Positions 10,127-18,412 of a stretch of 34,140 bases of DNA are shown piece after piece; the stretch's first letter is position 1; each line of letters starts with the position of its first letter. The notes under the pieces are model-generated. The model had not been told where the DNA came from. It saw only the letters and a list, made by a program, of their open reading frames with translations, and did not search any database. The stretch lies in assembly GCF_000381985.1 (NCBI RefSeq), contig NZ_KB907357.1, forward strand, positions 1-34,140, written 5' to 3'. The DNA is from Novispirillum itersonii subsp. itersonii ATCC 12639 (GTDB taxonomy: Bacteria; Pseudomonadota; Alphaproteobacteria; Rhodospirillales; Rhodospirillaceae). A program made the position numbers and the translations under genes.

Positions 10127-10153
10127 CCGAGAAAGCGGGGTTCGCTTTCTCGG
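10127..10153 (-). other. Perfect 11-bp hairpin just after the pheT stop
   Basis: CCGAGAAAGCG pairs exactly with CGCTTTCTCGG around a 5-nt loop. It starts 8 bases after the pheT stop and lies before the terminator. No T tract follows on either strand, so it does not look like an intrinsic terminator. A role in 3'-end stability or as a protein-binding site is possible but unproven. Confidence 0.55.
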
Positions 10154-10161
10154 AGAACGTC

Positions 10162-12576
10162 TTAGCCGCGCAGAACACCGCCGGTCGCCTTTTCGATGGC
10201 AGAAACGATCTTCTTCGAGACTGCATCCAGTTCATCATCGGTCAGGGTGTGGTCGGTCGGCTGTAGCAGAACCCACAGGGCCACCGACTTTTTCCCGGCG
10301 GGCATATGCTCGCCTTCGTAAACGTCGAACACCGATGCGTCGGTGATCAGCGCCTTGTCCGCTCCCTTGGCCGCCCGGGTCAGGGCGTCGGCGGCAACGG
10401 TGCTGTCCACGACGAAGGCAAAGTCACGTTCCAGCGGCTGGAACGGTGAGGCCTTCAGCAGGCTGCGCGCCTTGCTGGCAGTCTTGCCACCCTTGGTTTT
10501 CGGCTGCGGCAGAGCATCAAGGAACACCTCGAACCCGGCCAGAGCCCCTTTAACCCCAAAGTCACGGGCAACACGGGGGTGCAGATCCCCGAAGGTCGCC
10601 AGCACGTCCCGGCCCAGACGCAGGCAGCCCGAACGACCGGGATGGTAATAGGCCGGGGCGTCGGTGGAAACCTGCAGGGACTCGACATTGACCCCGGCGG
10701 CCTTCAGCACTGCGAGGGCATCGGCGCGGGCATCCAGGGCATCCACGGGGCGCTGCTTGGTATCCCAGTGGCGGGGACCGGACTTTCCGGCACGCAGACC
10801 GGTGACCATCTGCTTCTGGTCGCCCGGGTTGCCACCATGGAACTGCGGGCCGACCTCGAACAGAGCGACATCGGCAAAACCACGGGCGGCGTTACGGACG
10901 GTGGCATCAATCAGATTCGGCAGGATCGACGGGCGCATGCTGTCCAGATCCGACGAGATCGGATTGGCCAGTTTCAGGCTATCCTGCCCACCGCCAAAGG
11001 CGGCCACCTTGTCGCTGGACATGAACGACCAGGTGACGGTCTCATTCATGCCCCGGGCGGCAAGGGTGCGGGTCAGCAGGCGGATAGTCTTCTGCTTGGC
11101 GGTCAGCACCGGTGTCGGCATCGACGGGCGCGGCAGCGGCAGGGTGACAAGGTTGTCGTAGCCGTTCAGGCGGGCGACTTCCTCGACCAGATCATGTTCT
11201 TCGGTCAGGTCGCCGCGCCACGACGGGGCAACGGCGGTGATGACGCCATCAGCCAGCGTGGCGGTGCAGCCCAGCCCGGTCAGCAGGGTGACCATTTTTT
11301 CCGGGGCGACATCAATGCCGACCAGCTTCTTCACCCGTTCCGGGCGCAGGGTGATGGTGCGCTTCCAGTCCGGAACCGCTCCTGCCACTTCAACGGCGGA
11401 CGGGGTGCCGCCGCACAGGTCAAGGATCAGGCGGGTGGCCAGTTCCATGCCCCACAGCGGGCTCTCCGGATCAACACCGCGTTCAAAGCGGTGCTTGGCA
11501 TCGGATTCGGCGGTCAGTTTACGGCCGGTGGCAGCGATCAACAGCGGGTCAAACAGCGCCGCTTCGACAAAGACGTTGACGGTCTCTTCGGTGCAGCCGC
11601 TGGCGCTGCCGCCGACCACGCCGCCGACAGACAGGTCACCCGCCTCGTCGGCGATGGTGACCATCCAGTCTTCCAGCGTGTAGGTCTTGTCGTTCAGGCA
11701 CGCAAGCTCGGTGCCCGGGGTGGCCATCTTGACGATGACAGTGCCGGTCAGTTTGTCGGCGTCAAAGACGTGCAGCGGGCGGTTCCAGCCGACGGTGACA
11801 TAGTTGGTGATATCAACCAGCGCCGAGATCGGGCGCAGGCCGACCGCCACCAGACGGTCCTTCAGCCACTGCGGGCTTTCGCCGTTTTTCACACCACGGA
11901 TCAGGCGGCCGACGAACAGCGGGCAGGCTGCATCCTTGCCATCCGGCAGGCGGCGGACCACTTTGACCGGGCTTTCGAACTGGCCGGCGACAGAGCCTTC
12001 TGTCAGCGGGTCGGCCTTCAGGGTGCCGATGCCAAAGGCGGCCAGATCACGGGCAATGCCGCGCACGCCAAGACAGTCGGCGCGGTTGGGGGTGACGGAG
12101 ATATCAATCACCGGGTCAATCGACAGCACGCTGGCCAGCGGCACACCGACCGGGGTGTCTTCCGGGAGTTCGATGATGCCGTCATGATCTTCGCCCAGGC
12201 AGAGCTCACGGGTCGAACACATCATGGCCTGCGATTCCTGCCCGCGGACCTTGCCTTTCTTCAGCACATCGCCGGAGACGGGAATGACGCAGCCGGGCAG
12301 GGCCAGCGCCACTTTCAGGCCCGCACGGGCGTTGGGGGCACCGCAGACAATCTGCAGGGTTTCCGTCCCGGTGGAGACGGTGCACAGCTTCAGCCGGTCA
12401 GCGTCCGGGTGCTTTTCAGCGGTCAGGACGTGGCCGGTGATGAAGCCGGTCAGTTTGGAGGCCGGATCAATGATCTCTTCGACTTCCAGCCCGATTGAGG
12501 TCAGGGCTTCCCCGATCTGGTCAAGGGTGGCGTCAGTCTCAAGATGATCCTTCAGCCAGGACAGGGTGAATTTCAT
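10162..12576 (-). CDS. pheT: Phenylalanine-tRNA ligase beta subunit
   Basis: This 804-residue protein forms the alpha2-beta2 enzyme with PheS and charges tRNA-Phe in the cytoplasm. It begins [12 protein letters not shown], typical of the family. Recognisable domains in order are the EMAP-like OB fold near residues 40-150 (with [10 protein letters not shown]), the B3/B4 editing region (with [17 protein letters not shown] near 170-190), the B5 DNA-binding-like domain near 410-480 (with PSWRGDL), a catalytic-like core that lacks the active-site motifs, and a C-terminal ferredoxin-like anticodon-binding domain (with [14 protein letters not shown]). Length is normal for bacteria. Its ATG overlaps the pheS stop in an ATGA junction at 12573-12576, which implies translational coupling and equal subunit synthesis. 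Confidence 0.97.
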   Translation of the reverse strand: MKFTLSWLKDHLETDATLDQIGEALTSIGLEVEEIIDPASKLTGFITGHVLTAEKHPDADRLKLCTVSTGTETLQIVCGAPNARAGLKVALALPGCVIPVSGDVLKKGKVRGQESQAMMCSTRELCLGEDHDGIIELPEDTPVGVPLASVLSIDPVIDISVTPNRADCLGVRGIARDLAAFGIGTLKADPLTEGSVAGQFESPVKVVRRLPDGKDAACPLFVGRLIRGVKNGESPQWLKDRLVAVGLRPISALVDITNYVTVGWNRPLHVFDADKLTGTVIVKMATPGTELACLNDKTYTLEDWMVTIADEAGDLSVGGVVGGSASGCTEETVNVFVEAALFDPLLIAATGRKLTAESDAKHRFERGVDPESPLWGMELATRLILDLCGGTPSAVEVAGAVPDWKRTITLRPERVKKLVGIDVAPEKMVTLLTGLGCTATLADGVITAVAPSWRGDLTEEHDLVEEVARLNGYDNLVTLPLPRPSMPTPVLTAKQKTIRLLTRTLAARGMNETVTWSFMSSDKVAAFGGGQDSLKLANPISSDLDSMRPSILPNLIDATVRNAARGFADVALFEVGPQFHGGNPGDQKQMVTGLRAGKSGPRHWDTKQRPVDALDARADALAVLKAAGVNVESLQVSTDAPAYYHPGRSGCLRLGRDVLATFGDLHPRVARDFGVKGALAGFEVFLDALPQPKTKGGKTASKARSLLKASPFQPLERDFAFVVDSTVAADALTRAAKGADKALITDASVFDVYEGEHMPAGKKSVALWVLLQPTDHTLTDDELDAVSKKIVSAIEKATGGVLRG

Positions 12577-13661
12577 CGGGTCAGCCCTCCGGTCAGGCTC
12601 GGAACATCATGGGGGCCAAAGCCGTAGTGCTTCAGCCAGCGCACGTCGGAATCAAAGAAGGTCCGCAGGTCGGGGATGCCGTACTTCAGCATGGCAATCC
12701 GCTCCAGCCCCATACCGAAGGCAAAGCCCTGATACTCTTCGGGGTCCAGACCGCAGGCCTTCAGCACGTTGGGATGGACCATGCCGCAGCCAAGGATTTC
12801 CAGCCAGTCTTCACAGCCGTCCTCGCGGGCGCCGATGCGCAGCTCACCGCCCTTGCGGGAGCAGCCGATATCAACTTCCGCGCTCGGCTCGGTGAACGGG
12901 AAGAACGACGGGCGGAAGCGCACGGTGACGTTCGACACCTCGAAGTAGGACTCGACGAATTCCTTCAGACAGCCCTTCAGGTGGCCCATGTGGGTGGCCT
13001 TGTCGATGACCAGACCTTCGATCTGGTGGAACATCGGCGTATGGGTCATGTCGGAGTCGCAGCGGTAGGTGCGGCCCGGGATGATGACGCGGATCGGCGG
13101 CTTCTGGCTCAGCATGGTGCGGATCTGCACCGGGCTGGTGTGGGTGCGCAGCAGGTGCCGGACCCCGCCTTCCTGTTCCTGCAGGAAGAAGGTGTCGTGC
13201 ATTTCGCGCGCCGGATGCCCGGGCGGAAAGTTCAGCGCGGTGAAGTTATGGAAGTCATCTTCGATATCCGGCCCTTCAGCGACGGCAAAGCCCATCTGCC
13301 CGAAGATCGCCACCACCTCGTCATAGGTCTGGCTGATCGGGTGCAGGGTGCCGTCACGCTCCGGGCGCACCGGCAGGCTGACGTCGATGCGCTCGCTGGC
13401 CAGTTTGGCATTCAGGGCAGCTTCGGCGAAGGTGGCCTTGCGGGCGTCGAGCAGGGCGGAGAGTTCATCCTTCACCGTGTTGACGGCCTGCCCAAAGGTC
13501 CGGCGCTGGTCCGGGTCCATCTGGCCAAGGGTCTTCATCAGGTCGGTGATCCGGCCTTTCTTGCCAAGCGCGGCAATGCGCACGGCTTCCAGCGCATCGG
13601 CATCGGCGGCGGCGTTGACCGCCTCCAGCAGTTCGGCGCGCAACGCCTCAAGAGTATCCAT
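12573..13661 (-). CDS. pheS: Phenylalanine-tRNA ligase alpha subunit
   Basis: This 362-residue protein is the catalytic subunit of phenylalanyl-tRNA synthetase, a class II enzyme. The N-terminal coiled-coil arm that contacts tRNA occupies roughly residues 1-90. The class II motifs are visible: [11 protein letters not shown] (motif 1 region), [20 protein letters not shown] (motif 2) and [18 protein letters not shown] (motif 3). It is slightly longer than the E. coli protein but within the alphaproteobacterial range. It is followed directly by pheT with a 4-base overlap. Upstream on the same strand lies rplT, but the 266-bp gap carries three terminator-like hairpins, so pheST expression may be partly separated from rpmI-rplT. 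Confidence 0.97.
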   Translation of the reverse strand: MDTLEALRAELLEAVNAAADADALEAVRIAALGKKGRITDLMKTLGQMDPDQRRTFGQAVNTVKDELSALLDARKATFAEAALNAKLASERIDVSLPVRPERDGTLHPISQTYDEVVAIFGQMGFAVAEGPDIEDDFHNFTALNFPPGHPAREMHDTFFLQEQEGGVRHLLRTHTSPVQIRTMLSQKPPIRVIIPGRTYRCDSDMTHTPMFHQIEGLVIDKATHMGHLKGCLKEFVESYFEVSNVTVRFRPSFFPFTEPSAEVDIGCSRKGGELRIGAREDGCEDWLEILGCGMVHPNVLKACGLDPEEYQGFAFGMGLERIAMLKYGIPDLRTFFDSDVRWLKHYGFGPHDVPSLTGGLTR

Positions 13662-13772
13662 AGTCGGGCCATCCCACGTGTGTGGGCCGGTATCCTGAGC
13701 CGCGTGGCGGCGGCCTGAGGCATCCGGCCGGTGTCACTGTGTATAAAGTGTGCAGACTGAATAAACAAAACA

Positions 13773-13793
13773 GGCCGCCTTGGGAAGGCAGCC
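13773..13793 (-). terminator. Terminator-like hairpin 3 of 3, upstream of pheS
   Basis: On the minus strand GGCTGCCTT pairs with AAGGCGGCC (one T-G wobble) over a 3-nt loop and is followed by TGTTTTGTTTATT. It is the hairpin closest to the pheS start, about 110 bases upstream. Confidence 0.6.
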
Positions 13794-13816
13794 GAGGTCC
13801 CAGAGCAGACAAAAAG

Positions 13817-13837
13817 GGGTGCCTTGAGCGGGCAGCC
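13817..13837 (-). terminator. Terminator-like hairpin 2 of 3, upstream of pheS
   Basis: On the minus strand GGCTGCC faces GGCACCC with one mismatch, a 7-nt loop and then CTTTTTGTC. It is weaker than its neighbours but has the same stem sequence theme and a clear T tract. Confidence 0.5.
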
Positions 13838-13858
13838 TTCTTTTGCGGCAAAAAACAA

Positions 13859-13882
13859 GGGCTGCCTCGTTCAAGGCAGCCC
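13859..13882 (-). terminator. Terminator-like hairpin 1 of 3, downstream of rplT
   Basis: On the minus strand the perfect 9-bp stem GGGCTGCCT / AGGCAGCCC has a 6-nt loop and runs into TTGTTTTTTG. It lies about 45 bases after the rplT stop and is a convincing intrinsic terminator or attenuator. Confidence 0.8.
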
Positions 13883-13927
13883 CTGGGCAACATCGCTGCT
13901 TTTCCGGGCCGGAGCCCGGCGGTAAGC

Positions 13928-14284
13928 TTAGCCGAGGGCCGCCTTGGCCTTTTCGACGAGCTTGCCGAACGCTTCCGGCTCACGCACGGCCAGATCGGCC
14001 AGCACCTTACGGTCCAGCTCGATGCCAGCCTTGTTCAGGCCGTCAATGAAGCGGGAGTAGGTCAGACCCAGCTCACGGGCACCGGCGTTGATACGCTGGA
14101 TCCACAGACCGCGGAAATCGCGCTTCTTGTTGCGACGGTCGCGGTAAGCGTACTGAAGGCCCTTTTCGACCTTTTCGATCGCAATGCGGAAGTTGGTCGA
14201 GTTACGGCCGCGGTAACCCTTGGCGAGTTCCAGGACCTTCTTGTGACGGGCATGGGTGGTGACGCCGCGCTTCACACGAGACAT
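13928..14284 (-). CDS. rplT: 50S ribosomal protein L20
   Basis: This 118-residue, strongly basic protein binds 23S rRNA early in large-subunit assembly. It carries the family features [18 protein letters not shown], the AKGYRGR segment, [20 protein letters not shown] and RINAGAR, and has the usual length. It follows rpmI by 35 bp on the same strand, the conserved L35-L20 pair. In E. coli L20 also represses its own operon by binding a folded mRNA; whether that holds here is unknown, but the rpmI leader is structured. A terminator-like hairpin follows before pheS. Confidence 0.97.
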   Translation of the reverse strand: MSRVKRGVTTHARHKKVLELAKGYRGRNSTNFRIAIEKVEKGLQYAYRDRRNKKRDFRGLWIQRINAGARELGLTYSRFIDGLNKAGIELDRKVLADLAVREPEAFGKLVEKAKAALG

Positions 14285-14319
14285 AGCAGTATTCCTTCAA
14301 TAACCGGGTGAAACGGGGC

Positions 14320-14514
14320 TTAGCCGTGCAGGTACAGCTTGACGATCCGGGCGTCGCTGTCGCACAGGATCATGGTGCCGCGGGCCTGACGCTTCATCTG
14401 CTGCGGCTTGTTGCGCAGCATGTGACGCTTGTTGGCGACGTTACCACGGACCTTGCCGGTGCCGGTCAGACGGAACCGCTTCTTCGCGGCGCTCTTGGTC
14501 TTCATCTTGGGCAT
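14320..14514 (-). CDS. rpmI: 50S ribosomal protein L35
   Basis: This 64-residue basic protein begins MPKMKTKSAAKKRFRLTGTG and contains the RHMLRNK-like stretch NKRHMLRNKPQQMKRQARG, both diagnostic of L35. The start ATG at 14514 is preceded by AAAGGA at a spacing of about 8 bases. It is the first gene of a leftward operon with rplT. The usual upstream partner infC is not adjacent: the neighbour upstream is an oppositely oriented TAXI receptor gene, so in this genome infC must be elsewhere or beyond the window. Confidence 0.96.
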   Translation of the reverse strand: MPKMKTKSAAKKRFRLTGTGKVRGNVANKRHMLRNKPQQMKRQARGTMILCDSDARIVKLYLHG

Positions 14515-14694
14515 TTGTCGTATCCTTTGTTAAGGGACAGTCCCCACCGGGGAAACCGGGGAGAAACTCCATCTGAGCGGTTGGGCATGCCCGGCGAAGC
14601 ATTGTCCCTGCTGTTCTTCCCGCGTCATTGAAGACGGGAATTCAGCGCAGGACATAGCTCCGCACCGCCGCGCCGCTCGGTTCGGAAGACGGGG
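14515..14694 (-). promoter_or_regulatory. Long structured 5' leader of rpmI-rplT
   Basis: Between the predicted promoter and the rpmI ATG lie about 175 untranslated bases. AGGGACA at one end (14603-14609 on the minus strand) is complementary to TGTCCCT (14533-14539), which lies next to the ribosome-binding site. A local hairpin TTCCCGTC/GACGCGGGAA (with a 2-nt bulge), near 14620-14643, and a C/G-rich hairpin near 14540-14563 can also form. The layout resembles known L20-controlled leaders in principle. No specific Rfam family is claimed. Confidence 0.45.
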
Positions 14695-14723
14695 GTTATA
14701 CACGGGCACCGGGGGAAACACAA
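14695..14723 (-). promoter_or_regulatory. Sigma-70-like promoter of rpmI-rplT
   Basis: On the minus strand TTGTGT (14718-14723), a 17-bp spacer and TATAAC (14695-14700) form a good housekeeping promoter. It points at rpmI, with the start of transcription expected near 14688. It lies in the region divergent from the TAXI gene. Confidence 0.6.
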
Positions 14724-14967
14724 GGGCGCAGGCGGATGATTTCCGGTGCAGGTGTGCCCTGCGGTATTCTCTTTGGGGGCGTGTCTTCGTCCGGTGGTAT
14801 GGATCGGTCGTAACCATCGGGGAAAACAGTCCATATCTGCCTTTTCTCAGGTTATTGGGGCTGGGATTGCGGGTGCAAAAACGGTACTATGGGGGCAGGC
14901 CGCGCTTTGGCGCATCGGGCCTGTTGCCGCCGTTTTCTTCTCCCCCCTCCGCCCGGAGTCCCGTCTC
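14724..14967. other. Divergent intergenic segment between the rpmI promoter and the TAXI gene
   Basis: The frame of the TAXI gene stays open back to about 14746. The extension has no signal-peptide logic and would overlap the rpmI promoter, so it is probably untranslated. A TACTAT box near 14884 could be a -10 element for the rightward gene, but no matching -35 is evident. No other feature is seen. Confidence 0.3.
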
Positions 14968-16149
14968 GTGACCGGCTCAACTCTTCCGGCCCGCCGTCGT
15001 CTGCGGCAGGGCGATGCCTGCTCATACCGTCATGGTTCCCTCACGGTTCTGTCGCAGACGCTGTGGCAGGGGGCTGGCCTCAGGCGTTGGGTCAGGCTGC
15101 TGAAAGGGTGGGGGGCGGTGATTTTCGCCCTTGCCGCCCTGCTGCAGACAGGGGCGGCTTTGGCCCAGTCTGTCCGGCCGGATGCGGTGCCGGGGCTGGA
15201 AGGGGCGGGCGTGCGATTCTTACGAATCGGCACCGGGCCGACCAGTGGCACTTATTTTCCTGTCGGCGGGCTGATTGCCAATGCCATTTCCAGCCCGCCG
15301 GGGGCCCGCCCCTGTGACCGGGGCGGCAGTTGCGGGGTGCCCGGTGTGATCGCCGTTGCCCAGTCAACGCTGGGATCGGTTGCTAATCTCGACAGTTTGT
15401 CCCGTACCGAAATCGACATGGCAATCAGCCAGACCGACGTGGCTTTCTGGGCTTATACCGGGGGCGGTCTGTATAAGGGCACGCCGCCGCAGAAAGGGCT
15501 GCGGTCGCTGGGTTACCTGTATCAGGAAGCGTTCCATCTGGTGGTGCGCAAAGGCAGCGGCATTAACAGCATCCGTGATCTGAAAGGCAAGCGGGTGGCG
15601 GTCGGCGAAGAAGGGTCAGGCTCTCTGGTCGAATCGACGATGATCCTTGAGGCTTATGGTCTCAGCCTGAAGAAGAAGCAGTATACCCCGCTCTATCTCA
15701 AGCCCGGTCAGGCGGCGGATGCCCTGCTGAAAGGGGATCTTGATGCCTTTTTCTTTGTTGCCGGTCCGCCGACGGCCATCATCGCCCGACTGATGGAAAC
15801 CACCGAGATCCGCATCCTGCCGATTGTCGGCCGGACGGCGATGAAGCTGGTGGAGGAGATTCCGTTCCTGCAGCAGGGCCTGATCGGTGAAAATCTGTAT
15901 CCCGGCATTGCCGCGGTGCCAACGCTGACGGTCGGCTCCATGCTGCTGGTCCGTGACGATATGCCGGAAGATCTGGCTTATCAGCTGGCAAAGGCATTGT
16001 GGCACCCTAACAATCTCCGTCTTTATGCCCGCAGCCACCCCAGCGCAGCGCAGATGGCCCCACGGCAGGCGGTCACCAGTGCTGGGATTCCCTTGCATCC
16101 GGGGGCCGAGCGTTATTATGTCGAGGCAGGTCTGCTGCCTGCCCGCTGA
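14968..16149 (+). CDS. TAXI-family TRAP transporter substrate-binding protein
   Basis: A periplasmic binding protein of about 393 residues. It has a signal peptide (WVRLLKGWGAVIFALAALL, cleavage after TGAALA near residue 66), then the family's opening strand LRIGTGPTSGTYFPVGG, GVPGVIAVAQSTLGSVANL, the hinge DLKGKRVAVGEEGSGS and a C-terminal lobe with PTLTVGSMLLVRDDMPEDLAY. TAXI receptors (TRAP-associated extracytoplasmic immunoglobulin-like receptors) feed solutes such as glutamate or other small organic acids to a DctQM-type permease. No permease gene is adjacent, so the partner must be elsewhere. The start is uncertain: GTG at 14968 is chosen for the GGAG ten bases upstream and because it precedes the signal peptide. 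It may be cotranscribed with the aminopeptidase 49 bp downstream. Confidence 0.85.
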   Translation: MTGSTLPARRRLRQGDACSYRHGSLTVLSQTLWQGAGLRRWVRLLKGWGAVIFALAALLQTGAALAQSVRPDAVPGLEGAGVRFLRIGTGPTSGTYFPVGGLIANAISSPPGARPCDRGGSCGVPGVIAVAQSTLGSVANLDSLSRTEIDMAISQTDVAFWAYTGGGLYKGTPPQKGLRSLGYLYQEAFHLVVRKGSGINSIRDLKGKRVAVGEEGSGSLVESTMILEAYGLSLKKKQYTPLYLKPGQAADALLKGDLDAFFFVAGPPTAIIARLMETTEIRILPIVGRTAMKLVEEIPFLQQGLIGENLYPGIAAVPTLTVGSMLLVRDDMPEDLAYQLAKALWHPNNLRLYARSHPSAAQMAPRQAVTSAGIPLHPGAERYYVEAGLLPAR

Positions 16150-16198
16150 CGGGCGGTGGCGACTCCCCCTCTCTCTCCGCTGACCGTTGGACCTGATC

Positions 16199-17587
16199 AT
16201 GACTGAGTACCTCCGCCCCCTGACCTGCCTTACCGACTCTGTCGGGGCAGCCGTGCCGTTGCGCCTGGTGTCCGCTGAAACCGTGCGGTCAGCGGCAGAA
16301 ACACTGCCGGTCTTCGCCCGTTCTTCAGGGTTCAAAGGGGCGGCGGGGTCTGTCTGTCTCTGCCCGGCGGCCGATGGCAGCGTGCAGGAGGTTCTGGTCG
16401 GCATCGGTGACGGTACGGACCGTTGGGCGACGGCTGCCCTCTCCACGTCTCTCCCGGAAGGGGTGTATGCCCTGTCTGACGGTGTCGCCCCGGATCTGGC
16501 GGCGGCGGTGGCGCTGGGGTGGGAGCTCGGGGCCTATACCTTTGACCGCTACAAGAGCAAACCGACCGCACCGCGTGCCCGCCTGCTGTGGCCGCAGGGT
16601 GTGGACCGGGCAGAGGTCCTCCGGCAGGCTGAGGCCGTGATGCTGGTGCGTGATCTGGTCAATACCCCGGCAGAAGATATGGGGCCTGCCGCGCTGGAGC
16701 AGGCGGTGCGCTCGGTTGCGGCCCGTCATGGGGCCAGTCTGTCGGTAACGGTGGGGGATGACCTGCTGACCGCTAACTATCCGGTGATCCACGCTGTTGG
16801 CCGCGCTGCAGCCCCGGATCGGGCACCACGGCTGATCGATCTGCACTGGGGGCCAGAGGATGCGCCGAAGCTGACTTTGGTCGGTAAAGGAGTGTGCTTT
16901 GATACCGGCGGTCTGGACCTGAAAGGGGCCGGGCCGATGCGTCTGATGAAGAAAGATATGGGGGGGGCGGCTCACGCGCTGGCGCTGGCTCATCTGGTGA
17001 TGGCCGCCGGGCTGCCGGTGCGCCTGCGGATGTTGATAGCGGCGGTGGAAAATTCCGTCTCCGGATCGTCCATGCGGCCCGGCGATGTTTTCCGGAGCCG
17101 GAAAGGGCTGACGGTCGAGGTCTCGAACACCGATGCGGAAGGTCGCCTGATCCTGTGTGACGCCCTTGCCGAGGCCGATTCTGATGCACCGGCCCTGTTG
17201 CTGGATTTCGCTACCCTGACAGGGGCCGCCCGCGTTGCACTGGGGCCCGATCTGCCTGCCCTGTTCACCAATGACGACAGTGTCGCCGCTGACTGGATGG
17301 CGGAAGGGCTGGCGCAGCAGGATCCGGTGTGGCGCATGCCATTGTGGGCGGGATACCGCAGCATGCTCGACAGCCCGGTCGCCGATCTCGACAATTCCCC
17401 GGAAGGCGGAATGGCAGGCAGTATCACGGCAGCGCTGTTCCTGCAGGAATTCGTTTCGCCCTCGACACCTTGGGCGCATCTGGATGTTTACGCCTGGAAC
17501 CCCAAGGGGCGGGCCGGCCGCCCGGCTGGTGGCGAGGCGCTGGGGCTGAGGTCTGTCTGGGCGATGATCCGGCAGCGGTTTGCGTAA
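16199..17587 (+). CDS. Leucyl aminopeptidase family protein (peptidase M17)
   Basis: A 462-residue cytoplasmic metallopeptidase that removes N-terminal residues from peptides. The C-terminal catalytic domain is complete. Lys230 and Asp235 lie in GKGVCFDTGG, followed by Lys242 and Asp253 (KKDMGG), and then Asp312, Glu314 and Arg316 in NTDAEGRL. The spacing matches that of the E. coli PepA metal ligands and catalytic residues with a constant offset of 40. The N-terminal domain is divergent and shorter than in PepA, so this belongs to the broader M17 group and the pepA symbol is not assigned. ATG at 16199 is preferred over an upstream TTG. The TAXI receptor gene lies just upstream and a strong terminator follows. 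Confidence 0.93.
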   Translation: MTEYLRPLTCLTDSVGAAVPLRLVSAETVRSAAETLPVFARSSGFKGAAGSVCLCPAADGSVQEVLVGIGDGTDRWATAALSTSLPEGVYALSDGVAPDLAAAVALGWELGAYTFDRYKSKPTAPRARLLWPQGVDRAEVLRQAEAVMLVRDLVNTPAEDMGPAALEQAVRSVAARHGASLSVTVGDDLLTANYPVIHAVGRAAAPDRAPRLIDLHWGPEDAPKLTLVGKGVCFDTGGLDLKGAGPMRLMKKDMGGAAHALALAHLVMAAGLPVRLRMLIAAVENSVSGSSMRPGDVFRSRKGLTVEVSNTDAEGRLILCDALAEADSDAPALLLDFATLTGAARVALGPDLPALFTNDDSVAADWMAEGLAQQDPVWRMPLWAGYRSMLDSPVADLDNSPEGGMAGSITAALFLQEFVSPSTPWAHLDVYAWNPKGRAGRPAGGEALGLRSVWAMIRQRFA

Positions 17588-17599
17588 GTCAGGGACAGG

Positions 17600-17631
17600 A
17601 ACGGGGCGGCAGTGACCGCCCCGTTGTTTTT
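17600..17631 (+). terminator. Terminator after the M17 aminopeptidase
   Basis: A perfect 10-bp stem AACGGGGCGG / CCGCCCCGTT with a 6-nt loop is followed by GTTTTT. It starts 13 bases after the stop codon. Confidence 0.92.
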
Positions 17632-17695
17632 GAGCGGCCTGACCGGCGCTTTTCCGCAGGGAGCGAGGGGGGGTGATCCGTTGATATTGTTTCGG

Positions 17696-17724
17696 TTGAC
17701 GAACGGTTTCAGGTTCTCTTAACT
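17696..17724 (+). promoter_or_regulatory. Possible promoter of the MarR gene
   Basis: TTGACG (17696-17701), a 17-bp spacer and TTAACT (17719-17724) lie about 95 bases before the MarR start. The -35 sits inside a small inverted repeat TTCG-N5-CGAA, a possible operator. The -10 match is weak. Confidence 0.4.
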
Positions 17725-17821
17725 CTTTTCCCTGTACAGTGCTTCCGCACGGGGATGTATCCTGCCTGTTGAGGTTCCCTTCGGGTTGTGCATCCCCTGT
17801 CAGTAACAATCGGGTCGGGTC

Positions 17822-18181
17822 ATGAGCATCAAGATCAGCGCAGTTGAAGCCCTCGACCTCTGGCGGGGAGCCATCGTCGAGAGCGTCCGTCGTGAAGCGC
17901 CTGATCTGTCGGCCCGGCAGATGGCCCTGCTGCTGACGGTGTATCTGACGCCGCCGCCGCATACGGTGCGGGGGCTGGCCATCAGCATGAATGTGTCAAA
18001 ACCCGCGATTACCCGGGCGGTTGACCGTCTGTCGGAGTATGGGTTGGTTAAGCGGAAGATTGATGAGCAGGACCGGCGCAGTGTTTTGATACAGCGCACG
18101 GTCAAGGGGTCGGTCTTTCTGCGGGAGTTTGGGGATATTATCGTTTCGGCTGCGGCGGCTTCAGCTGCGCAGGGAAGCTGA
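17822..18181 (+). CDS. Short MarR-family winged-helix regulator
   Basis: A 119-residue DNA-binding protein. The winged helix spans roughly residues 28-98: ARQMALLLTVYL, then VRGLAISMNVSKPAITRAVD as helix-turn-helix and the wing RKIDEQDRRSVLIQRTVKG, which contains the typical D-x-R-R/S element. Most MarR proteins are about 140-160 residues; here the terminal dimerisation helices are short. MarR proteins usually repress a neighbouring gene and respond to a small ligand. The target is unknown; the downstream GGDEF gene is in the same direction but 231 bp away. Those 231 bases contain no convincing gene or terminator. Confidence 0.82.
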   Translation: MSIKISAVEALDLWRGAIVESVRREAPDLSARQMALLLTVYLTPPPHTVRGLAISMNVSKPAITRAVDRLSEYGLVKRKIDEQDRRSVLIQRTVKGSVFLREFGDIIVSAAAASAAQGS

Positions 18182-18412
18182 CAGGGCGATTCTCGGCCTG
18201 TATTTGATATGCCTCAGGGTTGAGAAGGTGCTGCTCAAAAGAGAGTAATTGGCCCCATTTCTGCCTTGTCTGGAATGTGTTACCGTTTTCCCGCGCATGA
18301 AGAAATTGGAACTGTCAAAGGGGTGAGGCCGGATTCTCTGCAGGTATGCATGCGGTGTGTCGCTGCGTCTGCTGTGGGCCGGTACTGGGCGTGTTCCTGA
18401 AGGGATACAGGC

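Noticed and set aside
10579-12498. A 639-codon open frame antisense to pheT
   Set aside because: High-GC shadow of a well-supported gene; the sequence is low in recognisable motifs and has no ribosome-binding site.
13662-13927. Possible Phe-rich leader peptide for attenuation of pheST
   Set aside because: Short frames on the minus strand through the hairpin region show no run of Phe codons and no good start site.
16325-17962. A 545-codon open frame antisense to the aminopeptidase and running into the MarR gene
   Set aside because: It covers a strong terminator and two well-supported genes; it has Pro/Arg/Gln-rich shadow composition.
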